Source: Amblyornis subalaris
Taxonomy: Eukaryota; Chordata; Aves; Passeriformes; Ptilonorhynchidae
Length of the DNA stretch: 64,000 bases
Direction of reading: 5' to 3'
Assembly: GCA_018881555.1 (NCBI GenBank)
Contig: JACAXG010000081.1
Coordinates: forward strand, 1,993,421-2,057,420
Each line of letters begins with the position of its first letter. Within the stretch, counting starts at the first letter, position 1. Position numbers and translations under genes: made by a program. The notes under the pieces were generated by a model. The model was not told where the DNA came from. It made no database searches and saw nothing but the letters and a program-made list of their open reading frames with translations. Shown piece by piece: positions 11,033 to 23,100 of the stretch.

Positions 11033-13855
11033 GACAGGAATCACAGACTGAGCCCGTGCTCATAGGGACTGTTTTAGATGCACACAAATCCCTGCCTGTA
11101 GGGATTTTACGCGGTTTCGAGATTCAGTGGTCAAAGGTCTACGTGAAGTGGGGGTTTTTTGGGTGGGGGAAATAATTTTCCTGTTACATCAACCAACGTG
11201 GAGGGGAAAACAGCAAAGAGTTGGGCAGATAAGCATCCCTCAGGTCTTTTGGGATGGAGCTGGCAGAGACCAGGGCACACTTATTTTTCAAGGTGAGATA
11301 AACATAAACTCTGCAAAAAGCTGCATTTCTACCCAGGGAAACAACCTGAGAATGGGGGGAACTAACACAGGACCTCTGCCCCAGCACGGAGAGTGGGATT
11401 AGCACTCGAGGTTGGAGTTCAGTCCCGCAGAACACACTGCCCTACACTCCAAATGTCCAACCAGGGCTGTGTCCCCCTCCATGGGCACGGGGGTGACTTT
11501 TTTCCCCCCTCAAACAGCTTTCACTTGCCAGAACGTCCCAGGCAGGTGGAAATTGTTCGTCTGAGGACAGCAGATTGCCAGGGACAAAGTCCCGAGTATT
11601 CCAGCAGTAAAAACCCTCTTCAGCAAGATTCAAATCACCACGCTTTTTTTCTGTGTGTTTTTTTTATTATCTCTACTAACAAGCTTTTTTCTTTTAAGTG
11701 GGAAACGTGAAGGCTCTTAATGAAACCCTCACGCTCCAGCAGAAGTCTAAATGAACCCAGTGTTCGGCTGGAGGGCGTTTATATCCCAGCGAAGCCTGTT
11801 TTCCCATCAGCTCTTTGAAGTGCCCAATTAAGTGATTTTATACTAATAGGATTTTCCCAGGAAAGAAAGACAAGAATGACAAAACGCTGAATGCTTGATT
11901 AACTCTGCCCCTAAAAGAACTCGGATCGTGTTAATTGACTGTTCCCCTGCCATATCCAGCCCTTGTTTGCCCCATTTATGAAGGCATTTTGATGAGACAC
12001 CAGACCCAGCAGAGTGGAAATAGAGTCCCACCAAGCACAAATGGGGGATGAGGCAGTCCCTAAAACAAGGCCTTTGCTTACTGGAAATATTCCTGGATGC
12101 GGGAGCCGGGCTATGAATCGGCCGCTTCATTCGGCCCCTCACTCATTTTCATCCGAGATTGTTTTTAGCCCCATTCACAGTCATTAACGTAATTGCTTCA
12201 CTGACTTTCCATGAGCAGCCTGGAAGCTTTGTGGGGTTTTTTTGCTGGCAGCAAAGGCCTCATTGTTCGGAGCGCGGCCGGGCGGCCGCAGTACCTGGCT
12301 CCGAACCCGCGCCCGGCTGCTCCTTTATTCCCTTGCTGCTCCACCTCATTGCCCACGGCCCCGGAGAGCAGCAGGACGGGGCAGACGCCCGGAGGGGACA
12401 CGGACACCCCGCTGGGAACCGGGGCCGAGCGGCTCCAGCCTCTTCCTGCAGGGAATAAGGTCCATCCAAAACGTCCACGGCAGGTTATTTTGCTGCCGGC
12501 AATTCCCCGCAGGCATCTCGGCGAGGGCAGGGGGAGGACAGGGATCGCTCCAGGAACACCGGGACCTTGCCCAGCAGGATTCGCCCTGTGGGTGGGAATA
12601 GGCAAGTGGAGAGTGGGGCAGGATTGTTCCCATCCATGCAGCTCGCGGATCCCGAGCCCTCGGTGCAGCCTGGCCCATGGAAGCTGTTGATTGATGTAAC
12701 TTCTTCCCAATGGATGCCACGTGTGGCACGGTGCTGCTGACGAGGGACTTGTTGCTCCCCAAGCCATGGGATGGCTTGAAATCCATCGGGAGCTCAATCT
12801 GGCCCTTTATAGCCGTGTGTGAGAAGGAGGTGAGAATGGGGAGTTCTGACTAAGCACCTGCTCATGATGTCACCGCTAAATGACCGTGACTCCTGGGGGC
12901 ATCCTCCGCCCGGAGCGCCCAGACACCAGGATGGGGTGTCTCCACTCCCAAACGCTGGGAGATTGGGGTTGTCCCACACAAATCCGGGCTCTGGGACACG
13001 AGCGCTGGCCCGCTCGCCCATCCCTGCTGGCTCAGCGTGTGTCACCACCTCCTGGGATCTCTTGTCACACCTTCTGGGAATGCCCCCNGTCGAGCACAGC
13101 GTTGTGATTCACTTTGCCCTTGTGCTGGGGGGCGAGGAGTGGGGCTGGGCGTGGGCAGAAGGAGGGCAGGGACAGAACCAGGGGCAGGTAGACCCTGATC
13201 ATGGCATGAAATGGGGACTGTAGGAGGTCAGGACCAGGACCCAGACCACGGACCGACCGACAGACAGAGCCCTGCCTTGCGCAGTGACTCGCGCACAGCC
13301 CGGAGCTGGGAGGGGACAGCTGAGGCGGCAACAAAGCCAGCGGTGGCGATACGGCAGCCACCACCTCGACTCCGGNGGAAGGGTCAATCGCGCTTTCCCT
13401 CCCACATGTCAGTCACACAGAGCAGAATTTCCGGGAATGGGGATGCAGGAGCAGCATTCACCCCACTGGCTCCCCGCTGGCCTTGACCCCGAGCTGGACC
13501 ATGGGGATGGACACACTCCACACACCGGAGGGGCTCTGCCCAGTCCCACAGAGATCAAAGTCAGGGAGTTCAAGGTGCCAAAATAAAACCTTTCTCTTTC
13601 AGTTTCAGCCACCCTCGCTGGTTTCGTGGCCTGGCCTGTGAAAATCCATATTGCAACAGGGAAAGAAAATTCACTGGAACTTGGAGCTGTCGTCAGCAGT
13701 GCCACAGAGGCTGGAAACAGGGTTAAAATGTTCTGTACTTCACCCACCAGCAGTGATGCTGCACCAGAGCCCTTCCCACCTCCACACAAACCTGGGCTTT
13801 GCAGAACACTGAAAGATTTATGGATTATCAATTGTAAATTCACAAAGGGAGCAGG

Positions 13856-13904
13856 AGGGAGACAAAGAGGGAGAGGGAGACAAAGAGGGAGAGGGAGGTC
13901 GTGA
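13856..13904 (+). repeat. Purine-rich tandem repeat
   Basis: A purine-strand unit GGAGACAAAGAGGGAGAG of about 18 bp is repeated two to three times. It is a simple sequence with no coding implication. Confidence 0.6.
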
Positions 13905-13951
13905 AACTGGAAAGTGCCCATCCCCCTGNGCTGGCACTGCTGAGGTACCAC

Positions 13952-14457
13952 GAGTACTCTCTTCAATTTTGGGTCCCTCATGGTAGGAAGACATTGAAGG
14001 GCTGGAGCATGTCCAGAGAAGGGAACGGAGCTGGGGAAGGGGCTGGAGCANCAGGAGCNGCTGAGGGAGCTGGAGGNGCTCAGCCAGGNGAAAAGGAGGN
14101 TCAGGGGGGACCTTCTGGCTCTGCACAACTCCCTGACAGGAGGGGGCAGCCAGGGACGGTTGGGCTCTGCTCCCAGNGAACAAGGAACAGGACAAGGGGA
14201 AACAGCCTCAAGCTGCACCAGAGGAAGTTTAGGNTGGATATTGGGGATAATTCCTTCACCANAAGGGTTGTCAAGCACCGGCACAGGCTGCTCAGGGCAG
14301 GGGTGGTGGAGTCACCATCCCCAGAAGTGTTTGAAAAAAGTGTGGATCTGGCACTGTGGACACGGGTTAGTGCCGGACCCGGCAGTGCTGAGGGAACAGT
14401 TGGACCCAACTATCTTAGAGGGCTTTNCCCACCTTAATGATTCCATGATTCTATGAN
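13952..14457 (+). mobile_element. CR1 LINE fragment, about 500 bp
   Basis: Extended CR1 3' region including GGGCTGGAGCATGTCCAGAG, the CTCAGCC...AAAAGGAGG motif, and the tail ATGATTCCATGATTCTATGA. Many N positions. Confidence 0.9.
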
Positions 14458-14765
14458 ACATGAAACCTTGGAAGTGTCTATAGATCAAAAAATACCCTGT
14501 GGTTCCTGTCAAAGATTCCCTGCATGGGGGAACTCCTGACTCNAAATCTGGCGGACTTTCATCCACGAGTTTCCGAGCGGCACGTGTCAGCCAGGCAGCT
14601 GCAAGGACAACTTGGCAGGAGCAGCAGTGAACCACACCTGGAGCTTATCTCTCCAGCTGAGGCAACCTCCTCCCAGTAAGTTTATAGTATAACTGCATGA
14701 AAAGCTGATCAATCCAGCACCAGGAAGAGCAACACCCGGTGCAGGAGGTGTAATAACACTGGTGT

Positions 14766-14971
14766 TAGGCAGAAATCCTTCCTTGTGAGGGTGGGGAGGC
14801 CCTGGCACAGGTTGCCCAGAGAAGCTGCCCCATCCCTGGAAGTGTCCAAGGCCAGGTTGGATGGGGCTTGGAGCAACGTGGGATAGTGGAAGGTGTCCCT
14901 GCCCATGGCAGGGGGTGAAACAAGATGAGTTTTAAGGTCCCTCGCAACCCAAACCAGTGTGGGATTCTATG
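14766..14971 (+). mobile_element. CR1 LINE 3' fragment
   Basis: Runs from the CCTTGTGAGGGTGGGGAGGC block through CATGGCAGGGGGTG to a GGGATTCTATGA end. Confidence 0.9.
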
Positions 14972-16390
14972 AAACACTGACTGCAAACACTTCGTATCAA
15001 ACACTGACAGCGAGCCCTTGGTCAGCAGGGAGGGCTGGGACAGTGCCGGGGCTTCCTGCTCAATATTGTTGAATATTNATGTTCTAATATTCACGTTCTG
15101 AGCAGCCTCTGCCCATGCAGAGATAATGCCTCTCTCACAGCTGGCAGGGGTGATCCTCCCAAGTGACAGCCCGGGTGACACGGTGNCCCACCCTGANACT
15201 GCTGCTGCACCCCGATAGCACCATCCCGACAGAGCACTGGCGCTGCCCAGGGCCTGCCACNCATCTCGGGGTGTTTTGGGGGTGGCATCAGGCAGTGGCA
15301 CACCACAACCTGTCTGTGTTGTCCAGCAAAGTGCCCAAGGACAACAATCTGACTGTAGCAGGATNAATCTCCTCACACTCAGGGAGGCTGTGGAGTGACA
15401 CCGCTGTAATCGGTGACAGAGTCCAGATCCACACTTCCCTTTCCCGACTGGGATCACTCCCACAGAAAATCTGACGGCTAAAATTACTAAGAGGACCGAG
15501 CAGAANCACCACCCGAATCAATGTGAAGATTTGTTCAACTCCAAGTTATGTCAGCCACTAAATTATTAAATAATAGCCGAATGAATCACTTGGGAACGAA
15601 CATAGTGTTCCTCTTGCATCGTCTACTTTATATTTGTCTGGGTCCCATGTTTATTTTAGTCCCCAGCAGTGTTTGTTTGAAGAGCACTAACAGAGGCAGC
15701 TCACGGCCGTGGCGCAGTGAAACTGCAGAAANGAAAGAGCAACCCCAGACAGGGACTGTTTCTAGGAAGCCAGAGCACTTCTCGTGTGAGAGCCTGGGAT
15801 GCGGCTTCAGCTCCAGCACCCATTGACTGCCTGCCTGCCTGCAAAGCGCTGCCAAGCGAGAATTGGCTTTATTGTGCCTGTTTCTGTCAGGTCGAGGTGT
15901 GGAGCTGGGGGCAGCTGCGTTCCAGCAGCAGGGCAATGGGGAGCCACCTCCTCACGGCAGGGACCGGCGCTGTGCCAGCGCCTCATGCGGAGCTAGGTCG
16001 AACCGGAGCAACTGGAATTGCACTCCTGCCCTTCGGCCCTCTGTTTGCCAAAGGGGTTGATGCTCCTGTTTTTTTCAGTTTGTTTCTTTTCCAGTCAAGA
16101 GACTCTGCACTACAACAGCACCAGAGCAGGGTGATCCGTGTGGGGACTGCAGGTCAGGTTTTGGGACAGTATTTCTGGGTCAGGATTTGAACACAGGGAC
16201 AGGAATAGGGATTCAATCCAGCAGAAAGGAGAAAGTGTCCAATGTTTGGCCACTTTGAGGATCTGTACATCAGAAGACATTGGGGCAGCTCATGGTGATG
16301 AGATCATGGCAAATGAAAGTAAAACTGGAAATTGGAAAGAGGTGATAACAGTGGCAAAAAGCTGCAGAAGCACTTGGGCACTGCCGGGNG

Positions 16391-16448
16391 AATGGCTGGA
16401 CTCAATCTTAGATGGCTTCTCCANCCTTAATGATTCCATGATTCTATT
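16391..16448 (+). mobile_element. Short CR1 3' end
   Basis: GGCTGGACTCAATCTTAGAT followed by an ATGATTCCATGATTCTATTA tail. Confidence 0.8.
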
Positions 16449-18681
16449 AAACACAAAACCCTGAAAATGTCTATAGGTCAAAAAATACTTTCAGCACTTG
16501 GTTCAGCTGACAGACCTTTACCAAAGCACAGAGGGGTTCAGAGGTANGAGGTGTAACCTGCCCCAGGCTCCTGCAGAACATCCATGGGCACTGTGTGGTG
16601 TCTCTCTGGTTTCTTTGACTTCAAGCAAAAGGAAATGCAAAGGCAGAGGATGAAATGCAAGACCCTTCCATCAGTAACACATCTCAGTTCCCACNGTGGC
16701 TGGAGGACAGAGGAGCAGAGCTCCAGAACCAGGCTGGGTTTGGAGGATGGGTGGGGTAACAGCACACCTGCTTGTCCAAGAGAAAAAAGCTCTTCTGTCC
16801 AAGAGCTATGTTTGGCTCTGGACTTCTGGAGTTCTTTTCTGCTCTTAGAGGGGAGGAAAATCAATTTAACATAGAAGAAACCAGAAAGTGCAAGGCTGCA
16901 CCTCTAAACAGGGATTTGGCACAGGGAAGCAATCCTTCCCAAGGCTCAGCTCTGAAACCAACACTGGATATGATTCATACTGGCTCCCTTCAGCTTTCTG
17001 AACAGGGTCGGCTGTGAAAGCACAATGTACCCTAAAATCTGGTGAATTTGAGTGGAACAGACAAAAACTAATGTTGCAAATACCCAATTTTATTTTTCAA
17101 GGGATTTTTTTCCTTGCTTTTCTAACACTGTCAGCATTTGTTTTCTCCAGCTTTTGTCACAACTAGCCCATGCATGTGGACATGTCATCCTGCACACTGA
17201 GCAGTTTTTTAACCAGAAGCACTGTCAGTGTTTGGTAGGATCACAACTCCTCACCCAAGCACGACCCTGTCCAAAGGCCAGTGGAACAAATCCGCACAAA
17301 AGCAAGGACATCCTTAACCTCTCAATTTTCTAAGTGCAAGGCACATTCTTAACATGATCTTCTGTCATAAACAAGGAGCAGCATGTACATAAAAAGAAAA
17401 AAAACAAGATCCTTCTCTTTGCAAACCCATTTGCACACAATGATCTCCCCAGGGAGAGTGTGAGAAAAGAACTTCTGGGATGTGCTCAGGCACTGCTGAG
17501 GACCTCTTGAGGATTAACTCCAGGATGCTTCTGCCTGAAGCAGGGGCAGCTGAACATCTCCCCTAATTAAACACAGTGTAAATCATTACTGTCNGCACCA
17601 TGAAACCAGGCCTTGAAACAATTTGGAAGGTGTCAGGCAGCAGCAATAGCTCCACCACCCCAGGGGTCTCCAGAGCAGGGCTGTGGCTGAGGTTCTGCCA
17701 AGGAGCCTGGGATAGCGTCCCTCTGTCCTCCCCTGGCTGGGACAAGCTGCTTGGTGACTCTTCCTGGTGTCAGAATCTTTGGGGAGAGGTGAGGGATGTC
17801 CCTGGCCTTAGAACACCAACACTTCCTTGTACATTTAATTTCAGAGTAAACTTTTTAAACACAACAGTTGCAGGCTGGTCACTCCCTCAGACAGGAACAG
17901 GACGCCTGAAACCCATGAATGTGTTCCTGTATCAAAAATAACTCTTGCTCATTACACCCCGGGGGAAGGGCTGTCCAGTCAGTGTTTATACACATTTATA
18001 CATTTCCCATCTTTCTCTAGAAGCTGCTCATTGTGTTCCCCTTCAAACCGCCACCTGATTATATGAAACCAGCACAGTTCTGATGTAAGGGGCAACTTCT
18101 TCACTCAGCTGAGGAGTGAAATAGTCCGAAACCTGAAACTGAAATGCTTCCAGTTCNGCAAGACTCTGTTGTGTCTGAAAACCACAATCTGCTTCCCCAC
18201 TGTCTCTGGCACTTCAGATTTCTCTCCCTTGCAGTAGCTGAACTACTGATGGCTCCTTGTTCCCCCAGGTAACCACAAGAGGAACAGCCCTGAGCTGTGA
18301 CCCTTCCACACGCCAGACACCGCCAGAAGCACGCAGGGCAAGGAACAGAGCTGAGCACGGCCCCGGGCAGCTCGTCGGCCGCGCTGCCCGTCCCGGAGCT
18401 GCCCTGGGGCGTTTTGGGAGCAAACACGACCCAGCCCCGGCACGGAGGAGCCGCCCTGACCTCTGCCGGGCACCCGCGGCACTGCACGGCNCGAGCCGGC
18501 CCCGCCCGGCGCTCCCTCAGCCCCCTCCAGCCGAACAGGGTCCGGGACAAGCCGGGGACGTGCCTGTGCCTTCCCAGCTCCCCGCTGAATCCCACTCTGG
18601 ATTGTGCCCCTCGCAGCCCCTGCAGCTACCCTGTGTCTCAGTGACAGGAGGTGGGTGACACACCACACACAAACTGCTCAA

Positions 18682-18738
18682 CAGAACTGCAGAGTCACTG
18701 AGGTTGGAAGAGACCACCTTCAAGATTGAGTCCAACCA
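18682..18738 (-). mobile_element. Short CR1 3' end (minus)
   Basis: Reverse-oriented CR1 end with GAGGTTGGAAGAGACCACC and GATTGAGTCCAACC. Confidence 0.75.
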
Positions 18739-19344
18739 TAAATAACACTATTAAAAAAATAAATCAATCCAGTCACTGAGCTCAGCAAGCCAAGGGGGCA
18801 GCACTGGCACATCCTTCCCTGACAGCCTCACCATCACCTTGTGCCTGCCTGGACGCCACCAAGCCAAGGAAATTCCACCCTCAGTGTACAGTGTGAAGGA
18901 TTTGATCCAAACCACACAAACAGGACCAAGGGAGCCAGTGGGCAGTGCAGGAGCTCCACCTGCAGTTTTACAGCAAGTGAATCTTCAGGGAAAGCTTTGG
19001 TTTCCAGACCAGCAACTTCCAAACTGAGATAGGACCAATACCATCACTGCTGTTCCCAACCCACAGCCAGCATGCAAAGCCCATAGTGAGCCTTTCCACC
19101 TCCAGCTGGTTTCCAAGGAAGCACTACAGGGCTCACTGTCAGGCAAGCAGTCAGGTGGCATCAGCTACTGCACCAGCCCTGCTGAACCTGTAAAACAGGG
19201 ATTAGATTCCTGTGATAGAACAAGGCCTGCACCTCACCAAGGACAGGTGAGCAGACACTGCCAGGCACAGCTGAGTTGGACAGCTCTCAGGTGTTACAGA
19301 CAGGTGGGGTGACTGTCAGAGTCAGGGACGAGTTAAATACTGAA

Positions 19345-20153
19345 CAACGAGTTGTAACCAAAACTTTAATCCCAAGGGTCTCACAAAAGACATTTTACAA
19401 GTGACATGAAAATTCTTGTACAGTAAAGAAATGTTTAATTCCTAATGTTTACAATGTACCATTAGACACAACACATCCACTCCAGGTGTCAGTTCTGCTG
19501 TGGATTTGGTCTACTCAGAGGTTCTGGAATAGATGGTCAATCAACAATCAGCTAACTAAGGACTCTATTCACATCAAGTACAAAATTAACTGACCCTATG
19601 GCTACAGATTTGTATTTCATGGAATATAAAGCAGCTCAGTTCCAGGTAATGCAGTCAGAACTGGAGCTGGATGAAGCTGCAGCCCAACTCTTCCCTCCCC
19701 ATGCCACTGGCTCGCTACTCCCTTTCCCAGGCTCCTGGCCTATGGAGCACCTGCTCTGCTCCCAGCTTGATTCCAACAAGAAACACACCATTCATCCCTG
19801 CACACCTCCTCGAGCTGAGCCCCAGCAACCCCCAGCCCAGCCCAGCCCAGCCGTGCTCTCCCAGCTACATGACACAGACCATTTGCCATTCCACACACAC
19901 ACACAAACCGTGTCTAATGGTACATTGGAAAACCATTAATATTACAAATCATATGTTCTGCTCAGAACCATATACAGATTCACATCTTTACATTTGCCAC
20001 CTGTTACAAGATACAAGGAACAAAGCAAGTTCAACAGCTAAAACATTTTAAAAATGCACCAAGCTTTATGAAGTTTCAAAACAAAACAATGTTCTGTACA
20101 TACTCCTGGCCTCGGATCTCATGACTTCCTGTACACAGCTCCTTCCCACAGTC
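19345..20153 (-). other. SRSF3: Probable 3' UTR of SRSF3
   Basis: AT-rich sequence downstream of the SRSF3 stop codon. ATTAAA-type signals on the minus strand occur at 19439-19434 and 19370-19365, suggesting an end near 19345. A CCCAG microsatellite (about 19834-19853) and a CA run (about 19891-19903, plus strand) lie inside. The end point is inferred. Confidence 0.5.
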
Positions 20154-23100
20154 CTATTTCCTCTCATTTGACCTGGAGCGACTGAAGAACAACAGACAGG
20201 TTAGGATCCAGGTGCCAAGAGCAACAGACTTTCCTTTAAGACCCCCAGCCCCAATCAGCAGGTGATATTTAAGCATTTTAAAAACCCCGTTCATTTAGCA
20301 AAACTGAGTATTTAATCGCTCAAGGTGAGGAGCCTTTTATGACACTAGAGGTGATTCTCCACCACCACCTTCTTCAGTATTACCAAGGCACAGAAAGTCA
20401 TTTTTACACATTTACTTGAAACACAGAAAACTCTTCTTACCTGCGAGACCTGGAAAAGGAGCGAGAAGGCTTGTGGTTCCTCTCCCTTGAGAGTGACCTC
20501 TCTCTTCTTCTGTCTCTGGAGAGGGACCTGGTACAGATCACACCACCACATCATCAGAACACAGCTCAGTTAGGCCAGTGAGGCTCCCTGAGGAGCTTCC
20601 CTTCAGGAGTGAAGGTTTTTAACTATGCAACCAGGGGGAACCTGTTACAGATGCTGCTTCCCTTGAGGGAAGAAAAATCAGCCTGAGCCAACAGCTTACA
20701 CTGTGCTGTGAACAGCATCCAGTACTTTGCAGCAGATTTTTCTGCAGAATCCCACCTAATCACATCCTGATTTAAGGCTGAACTCAATCTTAAAGGTCTT
20801 TTCCCACCTCAGGGCTCTGTGATCCTATGCTCACAGTACCTGTGAGAGAGTAGCACATAAACACTTAAACTTTGGAGAAAACTGGCAGAAAATCCCAGGC
20901 AGCTGCAGAACTGAAATTAGTTCCATTCTCAATATCCTTTCACTGCTATCCCTGGAATCTCAAACAGCTGAGTAATTCCAGGCAAGCAATATGACAGAAG
21001 CAGATCTGTTTTCCTTTCACCAAACTACAGTCTGATGATGCACAGCCCACGCTGGAGCTGTTTTGGGCTGTTCCTTTTCAACCCTCCAGGCTGGAGCAGT
21101 CCATGGGGTAGGGAAGGGATTCATACCTGCTGCGGCTCCGGGAAAAGCTTCTCCTGCGCGGTGATCTAGAACCAGAAAACCAAATGTGAGGCACTTTATC
21201 CATTCTTTGAGCTTTAATGGGGTGAGGCATTTCCCAACTTGTCAAACTCACTGTTGGGCCCAGGGAANGTGCCAAGAATAACTGGCATCCATCATCCAGT
21301 AAAAGGCATGGAAAGATTAGGCAGTAAAACCAAGCTCAGTGTGAACAGCACGTTTCCAACCACGAATTCACTTAACTAAGAATGCGTCAGAGCAGAGTTG
21401 TCCAATGCAACGCTTTCCATTTCAACTAAATACACTGCCCAGAACACCACACCAAAGTCCCACAAGTGGTTCCAAAAAAAAAAAAAAAATAGCACAGAGC
21501 AAATGTTTTGGAACCCATGCAAGCCAAAAAGGTCCATAACAAGACATAAGAGATATCAAGTGGAAAAAAAAAGTGAAAATGCGCTCAGTGTCAATATTGA
21601 TAATGCCATTAAGTGCTACATTAGAACTGCATATTTGTGATTGTCATTTTTAATGCCATAGAGTGTGTTTAGACTATTTTCTTATAAAAAATAAAAAAAT
21701 TAAAAATATAACCTTAGCTCGGCCCAGTTCATCCCAAAAAGTAATTGTTTTAAGTTTTGAAAACTGTTAGTAAAACCATTTAAAGGTGATAGGATTTTTC
21801 TGGCAAGGAAAAGCTACATTTGTTAGAGCTTTATTAAAAATTTAGTTTGGCATCTCACATGCAAATATCCTGGTTTTTACGTTATTCACAGTGTAAGAGC
21901 TTCCATATCACCCTTAAAAGTTTTCTCAAGCAACATATGTACGTTACCACTCAATTATGCACAGCCAGCCTTTGATTGAGAAAAGTAATTACTTATAAGC
22001 CGCTTACTCCTTATTTTAACCAGCAGTAAACTGTATAAGCAGGAAAAACTTACAAGTCTTTGGTTTCAACAAGCTAGAAATGGTGAGGTGAGGCTGCCGG
22101 ACTGACTGCCAAGAAGAATTTGCTGAAAAGGTTTTGCCAGATGTTGCGTTGTATTTAGTTGGTTGGCGAAGGGGGTGTTGTGGATTTTTCCTGCTTTTTT
22201 GTTAGCCGAAGGCTGCTGCTGTAGTTGTTGTGAAGACATTTGGTAAATAAACAGCTGAGCTGATTGGCCGGGAATGTGTGGGCGGTCGAGGTGGCTGCTG
22301 CCGATTTGGTTAAGGTTGGAGAGAAGGCTGAGAGAAAACAGCATGCTCGGGAACCAAAGGGCGGTGCAACCTGACGACTGGCCATGCCTGGGTCATGTGA
22401 AACGACACCAGCCAAGCTGCATGGGGCGCGCTGGTCACATGACGCTGAAAGGGCTAGTTGGCTGGCTAATGCAGACTCAGAGGGTGGTGAGAAGAGACAT
22501 GATGGTGACTCTGTAACGGGTTCATTTTTATTAATAGATGGACCAAAAAGCATAAAAAAAATGAAAAACAAGCCATCAGTACAACCATCTATTAGCTAAC
22601 AAATACTCCTAATGTGTTATTTTTTTTTTTTCAACAGCAAAAGGGTAAGCTCAAAACCCTGACTCGGGAGGACTTCACTCACCTGCCACAGGTAAATTCA
22701 GTCCTGTAAAAACCACGCTGCACACTTAAACTGCCAGACAAACTAGTCTGGGTCCAAGAACGTGCCAGTTCCCAAAAATCCTGCTATATGCTAGAGCTGG
22801 GTTTGCAAACCTCAAGTGACAGGATCGTCACACGATGCTTTAATTGCAAACTAACACTAAAGTGTCAAGATTCCAGATGTTTAGAGCAACTGTTACTCAA
22901 TCTATTATTAAACAGCTGCCTGCTTGGGAAGTATTTAAATTCTGCAAACAAAGTGGAAAAACCCATCGGTATGAAAATACTAAACTGCTGTATGTCATGT
23001 TCTGCCATTATGGAACAAAGGAAAGGAACAGCCTAAGTTGAAGTATGGGGAAGAAAGGGAAAGTGTGACTAGAAGATGAGCAGATTTTAGGAGGAACGAG

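Larger units (their letters stand above)
7721..19344. other. Intergenic region between CDKN1A and SRSF3
   Basis: Apart from the minisatellite, regulatory candidates and CR1 fragments listed separately, I find no coding exon. Isolated AP-1-like TGACTCA sites occur at 10298-10304 and 10771-10777. An AT-richer block at about 11820-12240 has low-repeat, TAAT-containing sequence that could be a conserved noncoding element. The human counterpart of this interval contains noncoding transcripts, but none can be recognised here. Confidence 0.5.

Noticed and set aside
13999..14008. Perfect p53 half-site (GAGCATGTCC) in a CR1 copy, also near 56868
   Set aside because: It is part of the CR1 consensus and appears in each copy; without a second half-site it is not evidence of a functional element.
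22066..22571. Minus-strand frames inside the SRSF3 poison exon
   Set aside because: They are out of frame with the SRSF3 protein, and inclusion of this exon introduces an earlier stop; a separate protein is not supported.
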